The position numbers were made by a program, and so were the translations under genes. Shown piece after piece: positions 43,734-52,254 of a stretch of 64,000 nt of DNA. Numbering within the stretch: the stretch's first letter is position 1; each line of letters starts with the position of its first letter. The stretch is from assembly GCA_948473085.1 (NCBI GenBank), contig CAOKWH010000009.1, positions 1-64,000 on the forward strand, read 5' to 3'. The notes beneath the pieces were generated by a model that worked only from the letters and a program-made list of their open reading frames with translations, ran no database searches and was not told the origin of the DNA. Source of the stretch: an uncultured Clostridia bacterium (GTDB lineage: Bacteria; Bacillota; Clostridia; Oscillospirales; Ruminococcaceae).

Positions 43734-43980
43734 CCACATCCTCATCTTCATCGTCCAGGCGGTTAGCCACCGTTTCGGGCTGTACAGCCGAAAGGATAAC
43801 ATGGTCGGAATCGGTGATAATCACCGCCCTGGTTCTTCTGCCATAGGTGGCGTCAATCAAGGTGCCCCGTTCCCGGGCGTCCTGGATGATACGCTTGATG
43901 GGCGCCGATTCCGGGCTGACAATTGCCACCAGCCGATTGGCGGAAACCATGTTGCCAAAGCCTATATTGATCAGTTTCAT
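43723..43980 (-). CDS. remA: Extracellular matrix regulator RemA (DUF370)
   Basis: An 85-residue DNA-binding protein of the RemA/YlzA family. In Bacillus subtilis RemA forms ring-shaped oligomers that activate biofilm matrix and osmoprotection operons. The sequence [20 protein letters not shown] and [15 protein letters not shown] is highly diagnostic. The tail is very acidic ([12 protein letters not shown]) and longer than in Bacillus. It lies between yicC and gmk as in other Firmicutes. Confidence 0.94.
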   Translation of the reverse strand: MKLINIGFGNMVSANRLVAIVSPESAPIKRIIQDARERGTLIDATYGRRTRAVIITDSDHVILSAVQPETVANRLDDEDEDVDDE

Positions 43981-43993
43981 GTAGGTTCACCGC

Positions 43994-44872
43994 CTATTCA
44001 ATATTTTGTATCTGCTCCCGGACCTTTTCCAGCTCGCTTTTCAGCTCCACCACAATCCGGGCTACTTCTACATCCTGGGCTTTGGAACCGATGGTATTGG
44101 CCTCCCGGTTCATCTCCTGCACCAAAAAGTCCAGCTTGCGGCCCACCGGCACCGAAAGCTCCAAAATACTGCGGAACTGGCCCACATGGCTGCGCAGCCG
44201 CACCGTTTCCTCATCCACTGCCACTTTATCGGCAAAGATAGCGGCTTCGGTGAGCAGGCGCTGCTCGTCCACCTTTTTATCTGCCAGCAGTTCCTCCAGC
44301 TTTTTATAGAGCCGCTCCCGGTAGGCCTGCACCGTTTCGGGATTTTTTTCTTCCACCTGGGCCACCAGCGACAGGATGGCCTGCAATTTTGCTTCCAGGT
44401 CAGCCGCCAGCTTTTCCCCTTCCCGCAGGCGCATGTCCACAAACCCCTGCAGAGCCTGGCCAGCGGCGGCGGCAACATCCTGCCACAGCTGATCCTCGTC
44501 CTCCCGGGCGGCACTCACTGTAAAAAGATCCCCCATGCGGGCCAAAGCGGCAAGGGTAAGGTCGTCCGGCAGGCTGTGCTGGCGGCCAAAGGCTCGCAGA
44601 GCATCCACATAGGAGGCAACCAGCGTTTCATTCAGGCTTACCTCCACCGGGGCGCCCTTTTGATGGACCACCGACACAAAAACTTCCACCTTACCCCGGG
44701 CCACCTGCTCCTGTAGCAGGGCTTTCAGCTTGTCCTCAATATAATTCAGGCTCTTGGGCAGCCGGGCAGAAAATTCAAAATACCGGTGGTTTACAGCCTT
44801 CATTTCCACTGTAATATCCCGCCCGTTTACTGCCAGCTGACAGCGGCCGAAGCCTGTCATGCTCCTTATCAT
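43994..44872 (-). CDS. YicC/YloC family endoribonuclease
   Basis: A 292-residue cytoplasmic RNase of the YicC family, which in E. coli helps degrade small RNAs. The conserved ends are present: RSMTGFGRC and VEMKAVNHRYFEFSARLP at the N-terminus, and LDFLVQEMNREANTIGSKA at the C-terminus, where catalytic acidic residues lie. The ATG at 44872 has GAGG seven bases upstream; the internal ATG at 44860 sits too close to its AAGGAG. The yicC-remA-gmk-rpoZ order is conserved. Confidence 0.93.
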   Translation of the reverse strand: MIRSMTGFGRCQLAVNGRDITVEMKAVNHRYFEFSARLPKSLNYIEDKLKALLQEQVARGKVEVFVSVVHQKGAPVEVSLNETLVASYVDALRAFGRQHSLPDDLTLAALARMGDLFTVSAAREDEDQLWQDVAAAAGQALQGFVDMRLREGEKLAADLEAKLQAILSLVAQVEEKNPETVQAYRERLYKKLEELLADKKVDEQRLLTEAAIFADKVAVDEETVRLRSHVGQFRSILELSVPVGRKLDFLVQEMNREANTIGSKAQDVEVARIVVELKSELEKVREQIQNIE

Positions 44873-44994
44873 TCCAGCACCTCTGTATAGGGAAAGGGGC
44901 GGCACAGCCCCATCCCGCAAAACAAACTTTATCTTAATAATACCTTTACGGGTGTTTTTTGTCAATTCCCGTGCCGGATAAATCTTCCGCTCCC

Positions 44995-45333
44995 TTAGAA
45001 GCTCATACCCTTGCAGCTGTGCCGGGAAAAGAAGCGCTCCAGCTCCTCCGGGACACCAATGGCATAGTCATAGGTATCAAAGCCCCGCAGCAGCTCTGCC
45101 GGCGCCTCCGGCGGGATGAGATAGCTGAGGGCGCCATCGCTCCGGGCGGCATCCAGACCCGCCCGCATCAGGCCATCCAGCAGGCCGTAATCCTCCGGGT
45201 TCTCCAGAACGGCCGATTCAAAATACACCAATTCCCCCTCCAGTCGCAGCCGGATATTCCCCAGTTCCTGGGTGCGCTGTAGGGCGCGGCAGCCATAGGC
45301 GCTGCCATCCTTCTCCAGTTCAATCTTTAGCAT
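44995..45333 (-). CDS. Hypothetical protein between rluB-like and yicC genes
   Basis: A 112-residue soluble protein (IELEKDGSAYGCRALQRT at the start, GMRAGLD-like helix LLDGLMRAGLDAARSDGA in the middle, and FFSRHSCKG near the end). Its size and strand pattern (short beta strand pair followed by helices) suggest a small GNAT-like or related fold, but no acetyl-CoA motif is visible and I do not claim one. It starts six bases after the rluB-like gene and is therefore cotranscribed with it. I use the ATG at 45333; a GTG at 45339 is possible. Confidence 0.72.
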   Translation of the reverse strand: MLKIELEKDGSAYGCRALQRTQELGNIRLRLEGELVYFESAVLENPEDYGLLDGLMRAGLDAARSDGALSYLIPPEAPAELLRGFDTYDYAIGVPEELERFFSRHSCKGMSF

Positions 45334-45339
45334 AAACAC

Positions 45340-46230
45340 CTATCTCCTTCCCAAAGGTTTCCGGCCGGCAGGGGCCGCGGGTTTCTTCTCCCTCTGCCTT
45401 TTACCGGCGGATTTGGCCGCAGCGCGTCCGGCCTGTTCCCGCTCCCGGCGCTGGGCAGCCGCCTTTTCCCCTTCCTCATTGACACGCCGGTTGGACGCCT
45501 TATTGATATAGCCACGGATGGCTGTCAGTTCCGCCGGGGTAAGCTCCCGGTACTCCCCAGGCTGGAGCATGCCCAGCTTGATAGGGCCAATGTTGGTACG
45601 CTTGAGCCGGGCAACTTCCAGGCCCAGCGCCTCGCACATCCGGCGAATCTGGCGGTTTTTCCCCTCAAAAATTGTTATAAGCAGCACCACACGGCCTTCG
45701 GCCTTATCCACCACATGCACCTGGGCAGGCTGGGTGACATAGCCATCGTCCAGCTTAACGCCTGTGGAGAGCTGAATCAGCTGCTTTTCCGAAACATCCG
45801 GCCGGATGGTTACCCGATAGGTCTTGCCAATCCGGTTGCCGGGGTGCATCAAGGTATTGGCAAAGTTACCGTCGTTGGTCAGCAGCAGCAGGCCCTCGCT
45901 ATCCTTGTCCAGGCGCCCCACCGGGTAGACATGCACCGGCAGGCCAGCCACCAAATCAGCCACACAACGGCGGCCCCGGTCGTCCGACATGGTGGTGATA
46001 TATCCCCGGGGCTTGTGCAGCATAATATAGCTGCTGGTTTTTCGCTTGCTGAAATAGACGCGCTCACCGTCAATGGCCACAATATCGCTGCGTATATCTA
46101 TGGGGTGCCCAGGCTGGGCCGGGCGGCCGTTTACCGTAATACGCCCCTCCCCAATCAGCTGCTCGGCCCGGCGGCGGGAGAGCACACCCTGGTCGGAGAG
46201 CACCTTTTGTATTCTTACTTTATTTTCCAT
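45340..46230 (-). CDS. rluB: RluB/RsuA family rRNA pseudouridine synthase
   Basis: A 296-residue enzyme that isomerises uridine in rRNA. An N-terminal S4 RNA-binding domain (VRIQKVLSDQGVLSRRRAEQ in parts: VRIQKVLSDQG, SRRRAEQLI) is followed by the catalytic domain with MLHKPRGYITT, the catalytic Asp in VGRLDKDSEGLLLLTNDG in parts (VGRLDKDSEG, LLLLTNDG), and IFEGKNRQIRRM. The last ~60 residues are a very basic Arg/Lys/Ala tail. The ATG at 46230 has GGAG six bases upstream. In many clostridia spmA and spmB precede rluB; here dacF does. Confidence 0.94.
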   Translation of the reverse strand: MENKVRIQKVLSDQGVLSRRRAEQLIGEGRITVNGRPAQPGHPIDIRSDIVAIDGERVYFSKRKTSSYIMLHKPRGYITTMSDDRGRRCVADLVAGLPVHVYPVGRLDKDSEGLLLLTNDGNFANTLMHPGNRIGKTYRVTIRPDVSEKQLIQLSTGVKLDDGYVTQPAQVHVVDKAEGRVVLLITIFEGKNRQIRRMCEALGLEVARLKRTNIGPIKLGMLQPGEYRELTPAELTAIRGYINKASNRRVNEEGEKAAAQRREREQAGRAAAKSAGKRQREKKPAAPAGRKPLGRR

Positions 46231-46267
46231 TTTCATCTCCTGTGCTTTTTTGGCTTATCGGGCCGCT

Positions 46268-47419
46268 TTAACTAAACAGTGAGGCAAGAAAGCCCAGCAA
46301 CCCCTGCTTTTCCCGGGCCGGCGCCTTGATGCTCTGGTCAGCGATCAAGCTGGACTGGAACACCATTTTATCCCCGCTATATACCTTAATATTACCCAGT
46401 ACCTCCCCCTGCTGCACCGGCGCATAGACAAACTGGGGCAGCTCCACCCGGCTGGTAAGCGAATCATACTCCCGCTCCAGCAGGGCGGCAACGGGGTCCT
46501 GGGCAGCATGTACCCGCACCCGGCCATAGTTTCCGCCTACCACCGGCACCGAAAGCTCCTGTGTAAACTCCTCCAGCGACACATTGGCCAGCAGCTGAAA
46601 ATACCGCTCGTACAGGCGCATATGGGTATTGACCGTATCGTGGGAATTGAGCGTTACAATAATCAGGCGTTTGCCGTCCTTTTCCGCCGCAGAAACCAGG
46701 CAGTTGCCCGCCTCGTCGGTATATCCGGTTTTGACACCGATGGCATAGGGGTATTCCTCCAACAGCTTGTTGGTATTGGTCAGCGTCCGGTTATAGGGGG
46801 GATTGCCAAAGGCCAGGCGCTGGCTTTCCTTGTTTACAATATTGGCAAAATCCTCGTTTTCCAAAGCCTCGGCCGCAATAATAGCCAGGTCGCGGGCAGA
46901 GGAATAATGCCACGCATCATCCAGGCCGTGGGGGTTTTGGTAGTGGGTGTTCTCCAGCCCCATTTCCGCAGCTCTGGCGTTCATCATATCCACAAAGGCA
47001 TCGGTGCTGCCGGCAATTTGTACAGCCGCAGCATTGGCCGCATCGTTGCCCGATGGCAGCAGCATACCCACCGCCAGCTGGTTGAGGGTGACACTGTCCC
47101 CTTCCTGAAGGCCCATGGTGGTGCCCTCTATCTGAATAGCGTCGCTATCCACTACAAAATAGCTGTCCCGGTCCGGCTGTTCCAGCGTAAGCAGGGCTGT
47201 CATCATCTTGGTGGTGCTGGCATTGGCCAGCCGCCGGTCGGGGTTTTGGGCATACAGGATGCGGCCGTTATCGGCATCCATTACCACAACTGCCTCAGCA
47301 TTCACTTCCAATTCCCCGGCCATTACTGCCACCATGGGCTGCTCGGCAGCCACGCTGGAAACACTGCCCAGCAGCACCAACAATGCCAGCCCCAGAGAAT
47401 AAATCCTTCTCTTCAACAT
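46268..47419 (-). CDS. dacF: D-alanyl-D-alanine carboxypeptidase (DacF type)
   Basis: A 383-residue secreted, membrane-associated penicillin-binding protein. It has a signal peptide (residues 1-25), the active-site STTK motif in NASTTKMMTAL, the SGN motif in LLPSGNDAANA, and KTG in GVKTGYTDEAGN. The C-terminal beta domain ends with a helix (LLGFLASLFS) that would anchor it to the membrane. It trims peptidoglycan stem peptides; the DacF branch acts in the spore cortex, consistent with gerW next door. Confidence 0.95.
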   Translation of the reverse strand: MLKRRIYSLGLALLVLLGSVSSVAAEQPMVAVMAGELEVNAEAVVVMDADNGRILYAQNPDRRLANASTTKMMTALLTLEQPDRDSYFVVDSDAIQIEGTTMGLQEGDSVTLNQLAVGMLLPSGNDAANAAAVQIAGSTDAFVDMMNARAAEMGLENTHYQNPHGLDDAWHYSSARDLAIIAAEALENEDFANIVNKESQRLAFGNPPYNRTLTNTNKLLEEYPYAIGVKTGYTDEAGNCLVSAAEKDGKRLIIVTLNSHDTVNTHMRLYERYFQLLANVSLEEFTQELSVPVVGGNYGRVRVHAAQDPVAALLEREYDSLTSRVELPQFVYAPVQQGEVLGNIKVYSGDKMVFQSSLIADQSIKAPAREKQGLLGFLASLFS

Positions 47420-47472
47420 TCATCACCGCCTCAAATAAATTATTATTGGAAGTGAGTGAAAATTATAACGCT

Positions 47473-47871
47473 TTAAGCCTCCGGCTCCTGGGATTTTTTC
47501 TTCTCCCGGGCCGGCGATTTGCCGATAATGCCAGAAATTTTATCCACCACATCGGGCACCAGGTTCATGGCGCGTTCGGCGGTGTTGTTTTCCGATGCCA
47601 GCTGCACCAGCTGCACCGCGCCATCCTTTACAACCAAAAAGGCGATGGGTTGGATGGTTACCCCGCCGGCAGTAGCGCCGCCAAAGGCCTCCCGCTTATC
47701 GGTGGGCAGGTCGCTGCCGCCCATGCCATAGCCAAAAGTAACCTTGGAAACCGGGATGATAACGGTGCCGTCGGGCGTGGTAATCTGCTCGCCGATAATG
47801 GTGTTGACATCGATGAGGGTACGCAGGTTTTCAAAGCTGTCCCCCATAATTCCTTTTACTTTGCTATCCAT
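47473..47871 (-). CDS. gerW: GerW family sporulation protein (YtfJ)
   Basis: A 132-residue protein of the GerW/YtfJ family, needed for normal spore germination in Bacillus. The diagnostic central part is IGEQITTPDGTVIIPVSKV, then FGYGMGGSDLP and GGATAGGVTIQPIAFLV in order. The ATG at 47871 has AGAGGTG eight bases upstream; the longer frame reaching 48177 overlaps the previous gene and lacks such a site. It follows a DUF2953 gene by 46 bases, the ytfI-ytfJ pair. Confidence 0.94.
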   Translation of the reverse strand: MDSKVKGIMGDSFENLRTLIDVNTIIGEQITTPDGTVIIPVSKVTFGYGMGGSDLPTDKREAFGGATAGGVTIQPIAFLVVKDGAVQLVQLASENNTAERAMNLVPDVVDKISGIIGKSPAREKKKSQEPEA

Positions 47872-47917
47872 AATAAAAACACCTCTTATTCTATGATTGT
47901 GGGTGGGTTTTCTATCC

Positions 47918-48511
47918 TCATGGGCGGCCTGCACCCTTTTCGGCTGTTCGTTTAAAATAATTAACGGCAAAGCCAGCCAGGAAGGCGAGCAATGCCACCG
48001 GACGAAAGGTGACACAGCTTTCAAAATACACCTGGTCCTCCTGGCGGAAAAAGTCCGGCAATACAAGAATTTTCGGAAAATCCACTGTGAATATGCCGCT
48101 GAGTAAACCATAGACGCTGTATACTGCACCGGCGGTGTGCCCCGCCCGGATGGCGGCGTTTGCTGCATCCTCCCCAACCGTTAAAATGCGCAGGGCGGTG
48201 TGGTGGATATGTATCCGCTTGAGCAGCCGCCGCAGTGGGCCGGGTACCGCCTGGATAATGGTCCAAATCTGGTGGAAATCCAGCTTTTTCTGTTGTTTTC
48301 CCCCGTCAGGCTTCGGCTGCTTTTTCTCCTCTGGGGGTGGCTCCTGGGCCGGTTCCTCCTCCTTTTTAGGGGCGGTGCTGTCATACACCTTGATGCGCAG
48401 CCACCCCACCCCTGCCCATACGGCAAGCTGGGAGTTATATCGCAGCCGGGCGCTCAACGGCAGAAACAGGAGCGCCGCCAAAAGGAGCAGTATCAGGATT
48501 ATCCACTTCAT
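47918..48511 (-). CDS. DUF2953 domain-containing membrane protein (YtfI-like)
   Basis: A 197-residue protein with an N-terminal transmembrane helix (WIILILLLLAALLFLPL), a proline/glutamate/lysine-rich linker (about 48-75) and a C-terminal segment with another hydrophobic stretch (FRPVALLAFLAGFAVNYF). It matches the DUF2953 family that neighbours gerW in sporulating Firmicutes. A role in spore formation or germination is inferred from this association only. It lies 36 bases downstream of scpB. Confidence 0.85.
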   Translation of the reverse strand: MKWIILILLLLAALLFLPLSARLRYNSQLAVWAGVGWLRIKVYDSTAPKKEEEPAQEPPPEEKKQPKPDGGKQQKKLDFHQIWTIIQAVPGPLRRLLKRIHIHHTALRILTVGEDAANAAIRAGHTAGAVYSVYGLLSGIFTVDFPKILVLPDFFRQEDQVYFESCVTFRPVALLAFLAGFAVNYFKRTAEKGAGRP

Positions 48512-48547
48512 GCAGCTGCCGCCTCCAGTCCCTGTTTTTCTCCAAAT

Positions 48548-49102
48548 TTATTCCTCGTCCGGGCCCGCCTTTGTCACATCGGGGAGTTCCTCCAGGCTTT
48601 GCAGGCCAAAGCTCCGCAGAAAGGTTTGGGTGGTGCGGTAAGCAATGGGCCGCCCAGGCAGTTCCAGCCGGCCGGCCTCCTCCACCAGGCCCTTTGTTAC
48701 CAGAGTATTTACCGAATAGCTGGAATCCACCCCCCGCACCTGGTCGATAAAGGCCCGGGTAACCGGCTGGTTGTAGGCTATAATGGCCAGTACCTCCATC
48801 ATCGCCTGGGAAAGCGGGGTGTTTTTGCGGACATCCAGCGCCGCCTGAATCACCGGGGAAAATTCGCTTTTTGCGGCAAGCTGCACGCTCTGTTCCAGCC
48901 GCAAAAGCTCCAGCGGCAGGCCCATCTGTTCCAGTTTGGTGCGCAGGCCATCGATGCTCTGCTGCATCTCCCCCGCCGAAAGGTCGAAGGTTTGGGCCAG
49001 GCGCTCCAGTTCAATGGGGTCGCCGGCGGCAAACAGGACAGCCAGCAGCTGCTGCTCCATATATTCCAGCGGCACTATGCCGGCAGGTTGGTTTTCGCTC
49101 AT
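48548..49102 (-). CDS. scpB: Segregation and condensation protein B
   Basis: A 184-residue DNA-condensation factor that, with ScpA, bridges the two heads of SMC. It consists of two winged-helix domains; conserved parts are EQQLLAVLFAAGDPIELERL, MEVLAIIAYNQPVTRAFIDQ and RGVDSSYSVNTLV. The start overlaps the scpA stop by four bases. Confidence 0.95.
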   Translation of the reverse strand: MSENQPAGIVPLEYMEQQLLAVLFAAGDPIELERLAQTFDLSAGEMQQSIDGLRTKLEQMGLPLELLRLEQSVQLAAKSEFSPVIQAALDVRKNTPLSQAMMEVLAIIAYNQPVTRAFIDQVRGVDSSYSVNTLVTKGLVEEAGRLELPGRPIAYRTTQTFLRSFGLQSLEELPDVTKAGPDEE

Positions 49103-49875
49103 TCCATCGCCCCTTCCTCCGACTGTTCCCAGCGGGAAAATTCCCGGTCGGCGGCAGCCAGTTCCTCCAGCGTCATCTCCCGGTAGTCGGTAATTTCCAC
49201 CGTGCCGTCCTCCTCTACCCGCACCCGTTTTTCCTTCATCAGTTCCAGCAGCGCCAAAAAGGTGGCAACCCGTTCGCTGCGCTGGGCTGGCTGGCTGAAC
49301 AGCCTATTTAGTGTGGTGCGGCTTTTTTTATACAGTTCCCCCAAGAGGTGGACAATCCGGGAAGCCACCGACACAAAGCGGGCAGCCACAATGGGGGTGA
49401 ACGCCTCAGCCGGCGGGGGCAGGGCCTTTTGCCCCCGGCCCAGCGCCAACAGATAGCTCTCTGCCAACAGCTGGCTGCTGTGCTGCAGGCGATAGGTTTG
49501 GTCCCGCTCCAACAGCTGGGGCAAACGGGTGAACACCTCCCCCAGCTGACAGCGAGCCCCCAGCAACAGGGCAGCTTGACGGCAGGCCTGGTATTCCAGC
49601 AGCTGGCCGGTGAGTTCCTGCTTTGGGTCCTCAGCCTTTTCGTGCTTAGGCAGCAGTTCCGCCGTTTTAATATATACCAGGCGGGCGGCCATCTCGATAA
49701 ATTCGCTGCCCACCTCCAAATCGGCCTGCTGCATCTCCCGGATATGGGCCACATATTGTTCCACCAGCCGGCTGATTTCAATATCATAGATGTTCAGCTT
49801 ATGTTTGGCAATCAGGGTTAGAATCAGGTCCAGCGGCCCCTCGATTTCCCCGGTCTTAAAAGAAAGTTTTTCCAT
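49099..49875 (-). CDS. scpA: Segregation and condensation protein A
   Basis: A 258-residue kleisin that links the SMC head domains during chromosome segregation. The N-terminal part has EGPLDLILTLIAKHKLNIYD in sequence (GPLDLILTLI, KHKLNIYDIEI) and EFIEMAARLVYIKTAELLPK, where it contacts the SMC neck; the C-terminal winged helix has VATFLALLELMKEKRV. It is preceded by the site-2 protease gene with a 12-base gap. Confidence 0.95.
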   Translation of the reverse strand: MEKLSFKTGEIEGPLDLILTLIAKHKLNIYDIEISRLVEQYVAHIREMQQADLEVGSEFIEMAARLVYIKTAELLPKHEKAEDPKQELTGQLLEYQACRQAALLLGARCQLGEVFTRLPQLLERDQTYRLQHSSQLLAESYLLALGRGQKALPPPAEAFTPIVAARFVSVASRIVHLLGELYKKSRTTLNRLFSQPAQRSERVATFLALLELMKEKRVRVEEDGTVEITDYREMTLEELAAADREFSRWEQSEEGAME

Positions 49876-49887
49876 CTTCCCCCTCGT

Positions 49888-50556
49888 TTAAACAAACAGC
49901 TTGGGAATAAAATCGGTTAGGAAAAACATCACCTGAAGAATACGGGAACCAAAGAAATAGATAATGCCGGAAAAAATATCTGTAAACAGCAAAAGCAGCA
50001 TAAAAATGCTGTTGAACGCCCGGGCGTACTGGTAATAGCGCTGTAGCATCCGGCCCGGCAGCAGGCCCTCCAACAGCCGGGAACCATCCAGCGGCGGAAT
50101 GGGCAGCAGATTGAACACCGCCAGCCCCACGCTGACGCTTGCCATCGTTTCCAAAAAGAGAACCATATAATACTGCATGTCCAAACTGGACACCCCGCTA
50201 TAATAGCCCCGTAGATAAAAACCATAGGTGACCTGTGCCAGTACAATGAGCAGAAAAGCCATGCCCAAATTGGCCCCCGGCCCGGCCAGGGCGGTAAAAA
50301 TCATATCGCGTTTGGGGTTTTTGAAGTGCCGGGTATCCACCGGCACCGGTTTAGCCCAGCCAAACCCGGCAAACAGCATCAAAAGGGAGCCCACCGGGTC
50401 CAGATGCACCATCGGGTTCAAATCCAACCGGCCGGCATTGGCCGCTGTTGGATCCCCCAGCGCATAGGCCACTCGAGCGTGGGCATATTCATGGATGGGC
50501 AGCAGGAGCAGCAGCACCGCCGCCCGGCAGAGCAGTTCAATTAAAAAATCGTTCAT
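49888..50556 (-). CDS. Site-2 protease family membrane metallopeptidase (M50B)
   Basis: A 222-residue intramembrane protease with six hydrophobic segments. The zinc site is HEYAHARVAYALGDPTAANA (HExxH near residue 22), and the third ligand lies in FNLLPIPPLDGSRLLEGL near residue 150, the NLLPxPxLDG motif of the YwhC-like group. The substrate is unknown; adjacent scpA/scpB is a common position in clostridia. It is the first gene of the long leftward run, with an extended -10 element TGC-TATACT upstream near 50600. Confidence 0.93.
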   Translation of the reverse strand: MNDFLIELLCRAAVLLLLLPIHEYAHARVAYALGDPTAANAGRLDLNPMVHLDPVGSLLMLFAGFGWAKPVPVDTRHFKNPKRDMIFTALAGPGANLGMAFLLIVLAQVTYGFYLRGYYSGVSSLDMQYYMVLFLETMASVSVGLAVFNLLPIPPLDGSRLLEGLLPGRMLQRYYQYARAFNSIFMLLLLFTDIFSGIIYFFGSRILQVMFFLTDFIPKLFV

Positions 50557-50710
50557 ACTATGTAATCCCTCACCAAAACCAATACTGATACAGAGTATAG
50601 TATAGCATAAACCATCCCCCTATTTCCAGAGCTTTCACGCATTTTCTGACTTTGAGCCTCCATTCCACCCACCTATTCTATTCTTTCGAGGCAACTTTAG
50701 CCAAATAAAT

Positions 50711-50742
50711 AAAAAGAGGGGGTATAGCTGCTGCTACACCCC
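50711..50742 (-). terminator. Terminator of pduL
   Basis: On the minus strand GGGGTGTAG and CTATACCCC form a 9-bp stem (one G-T pair) around CAGCAG, followed by TCTTTTT. Confidence 0.8.
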
Positions 50743-50763
50743 GCCCTGTTGGACCTCTCTATT

Positions 50764-51339
50764 TTACTTGATAATCTCGCCGTAAACCTCGCCCTTGCAG
50801 TTGGCAGCATTGGCCTCATCGGTATCAATGTGCACAGCAGTGGCATACTTGGGGCTGACACGAACCACAACATCGCCAAAAATCAGGCTTCTTTCAGCAG
50901 TATCCACCTTCAGGCTTACAATCTCGCCGTTGGCAACACCCAGCTCTGCGGCATCCTCGGGAGTGGTGTGGATGTGGCGCTTGGCAATAATAACGCCTTC
51001 GCTCAGTTCTACCTCGCCGGCGGGGCCAACCAGCTTGCAGGGGGCCGAACCCTCCAGCACACCGGACTCCCGGATAGGTGCATCAATGCCAATGGAACGG
51101 GCATCTGTCAGGGACAGCTCAATCTGGGTCTGGCCTCTGGTAGGGCCCAGAACCGATACACGGCCCAGGGTCTTCTTGGGGCCGACAACATCCACTCTCT
51201 CCTCGCAGGCGAACTGGCCAGGCTGGGAGAGGTCCTTCTTCTTGGTGAGGACGGCGTCTGCACCAAACAGAACCTTCAAATGCTCCTCCGAAAGGTGCAC
51301 ATGCCGTGCGCTTGTTTCTACCAGAATTTTCTTTGCCAT
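50764..51339 (-). CDS. pduL: PduL phosphate propanoyl/acetyltransferase
   Basis: A 191-residue two-zinc enzyme that interconverts acyl-CoA and acyl-phosphate. The metal ligands and phosphate site are visible in ARHVHLSEEHL near the N-terminus, LGPTRGQTQIELS in the middle, and KRHIHTTPEDA with later DTDEANAA near the C-terminus. No encapsulation peptide or microcompartment gene is present, so it probably acts as a free phosphotransacetylase in fermentation; acetate kinase is not in the window. The ATG at 51339 lies 11 bases after GGAGG. It has its own promoter and terminator. Confidence 0.94.
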   Translation of the reverse strand: MAKKILVETSARHVHLSEEHLKVLFGADAVLTKKKDLSQPGQFACEERVDVVGPKKTLGRVSVLGPTRGQTQIELSLTDARSIGIDAPIRESGVLEGSAPCKLVGPAGEVELSEGVIIAKRHIHTTPEDAAELGVANGEIVSLKVDTAERSLIFGDVVVRVSPKYATAVHIDTDEANAANCKGEVYGEIIK

Positions 51340-51418
51340 AACTAATACTTCCTCCATTTCAAAAGAACCGCAGCAGTATTTTCGCTAACCGGGTCCGGCA
51401 TATTTTAGGAACAGTTTT

Positions 51419-51447
51419 ATTATACATCATCCGCCCGGTCAGGACAA
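51419..51447 (-). promoter_or_regulatory. Sigma-A promoter of pduL
   Basis: On the minus strand TTGTCC (51447-51442), 17 bases, TATAAT (51424-51419). The leader is about 70 bases. Confidence 0.75.
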
Positions 51448-51493
51448 GCCGTTTCAAGGAGATTTCTATCTTTTAACCTGTTTGCGCAGCAGA

Positions 51494-52072
51494 TTAGTCC
51501 ACCAAAACCTCAGTTTCCTGGATAATGGACGCCAGCTTTTGCAAATCGGCCTCCATCAGCTCCCGGTAACTCGGGTTGCGCAGTACAGCCGCCGGATGGA
51601 AGGTGCCCATAACCAGCCGGCCATCCACCTCCCGGGTTTCGCCATGCTGGCGGGTCACACGGAAATTGGGGTCAAACAGCCGCTGGGCCGAAATACGCCC
51701 AACACAGAGGATCACCTTGGGGTCAACAATGGCCAAAATCCGGTCCAGATACTCCCGGCAGGCGGCGCATTCCTCCGGCAGAGGGTCCCGGTTTTCCGGC
51801 GGGCGGCATTTGACAATATTGGTGATGAACACATTCTTCTCTCTGGAAAGCCCCACCTCGGCCAGCATCTGGTCCAGCAGTTTGCCGCTGCGCCCCACAA
51901 ACGGTTTGCCCTGTTCATCCTCGTTTTTTCCCGGTGCTTCCCCTACAATAACAATTTTGGAATTGGGCACCCCTGCCCCCAAAACCGGCTGGGTTCTCCC
52001 ATGGCAAAGCCCGCACTTCTCACAGCTGTGCAGTTCGGCCAATATATCCTTTAGCATGGCAGTCCTGGTCAT
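51494..52072 (-). CDS. Family 4 uracil-DNA glycosylase
   Basis: A 192-residue iron-sulfur uracil-DNA glycosylase that removes uracil from DNA. The N-terminal CEKCGLCHGRTQPV holds cluster cysteines; further Cys are in KCRPPENR and CAACREYLD. The catalytic region is GEAPGKNEDEQGKPFVGRSG in parts (GEAPGKNEDEQG, PFVGRSG), and the second motif is MGTFHPAAVLRNP. The ATG at 52072 has GGAGG eight bases upstream; the longer frame from 52132 has none. Confidence 0.94.
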   Translation of the reverse strand: MTRTAMLKDILAELHSCEKCGLCHGRTQPVLGAGVPNSKIVIVGEAPGKNEDEQGKPFVGRSGKLLDQMLAEVGLSREKNVFITNIVKCRPPENRDPLPEECAACREYLDRILAIVDPKVILCVGRISAQRLFDPNFRVTRQHGETREVDGRLVMGTFHPAAVLRNPSYRELMEADLQKLASIIQETEVLVD

Positions 52073-52254
52073 AACAACATCCTCCAAACAAGCAGTACTT
52101 TCTTCGCTAAAGTATACCACAATCTCCGACACAAGTCGACAAAAAATGTATTTTTTGATATAAAATTCATTTTCTTTTTTAAACGCAATTCCCTCTGTGG
52201 CAGAGTTCCCCCCTTTGGAATAGTATGGACTAAACGGTTTAAAGGAGGATTTTT

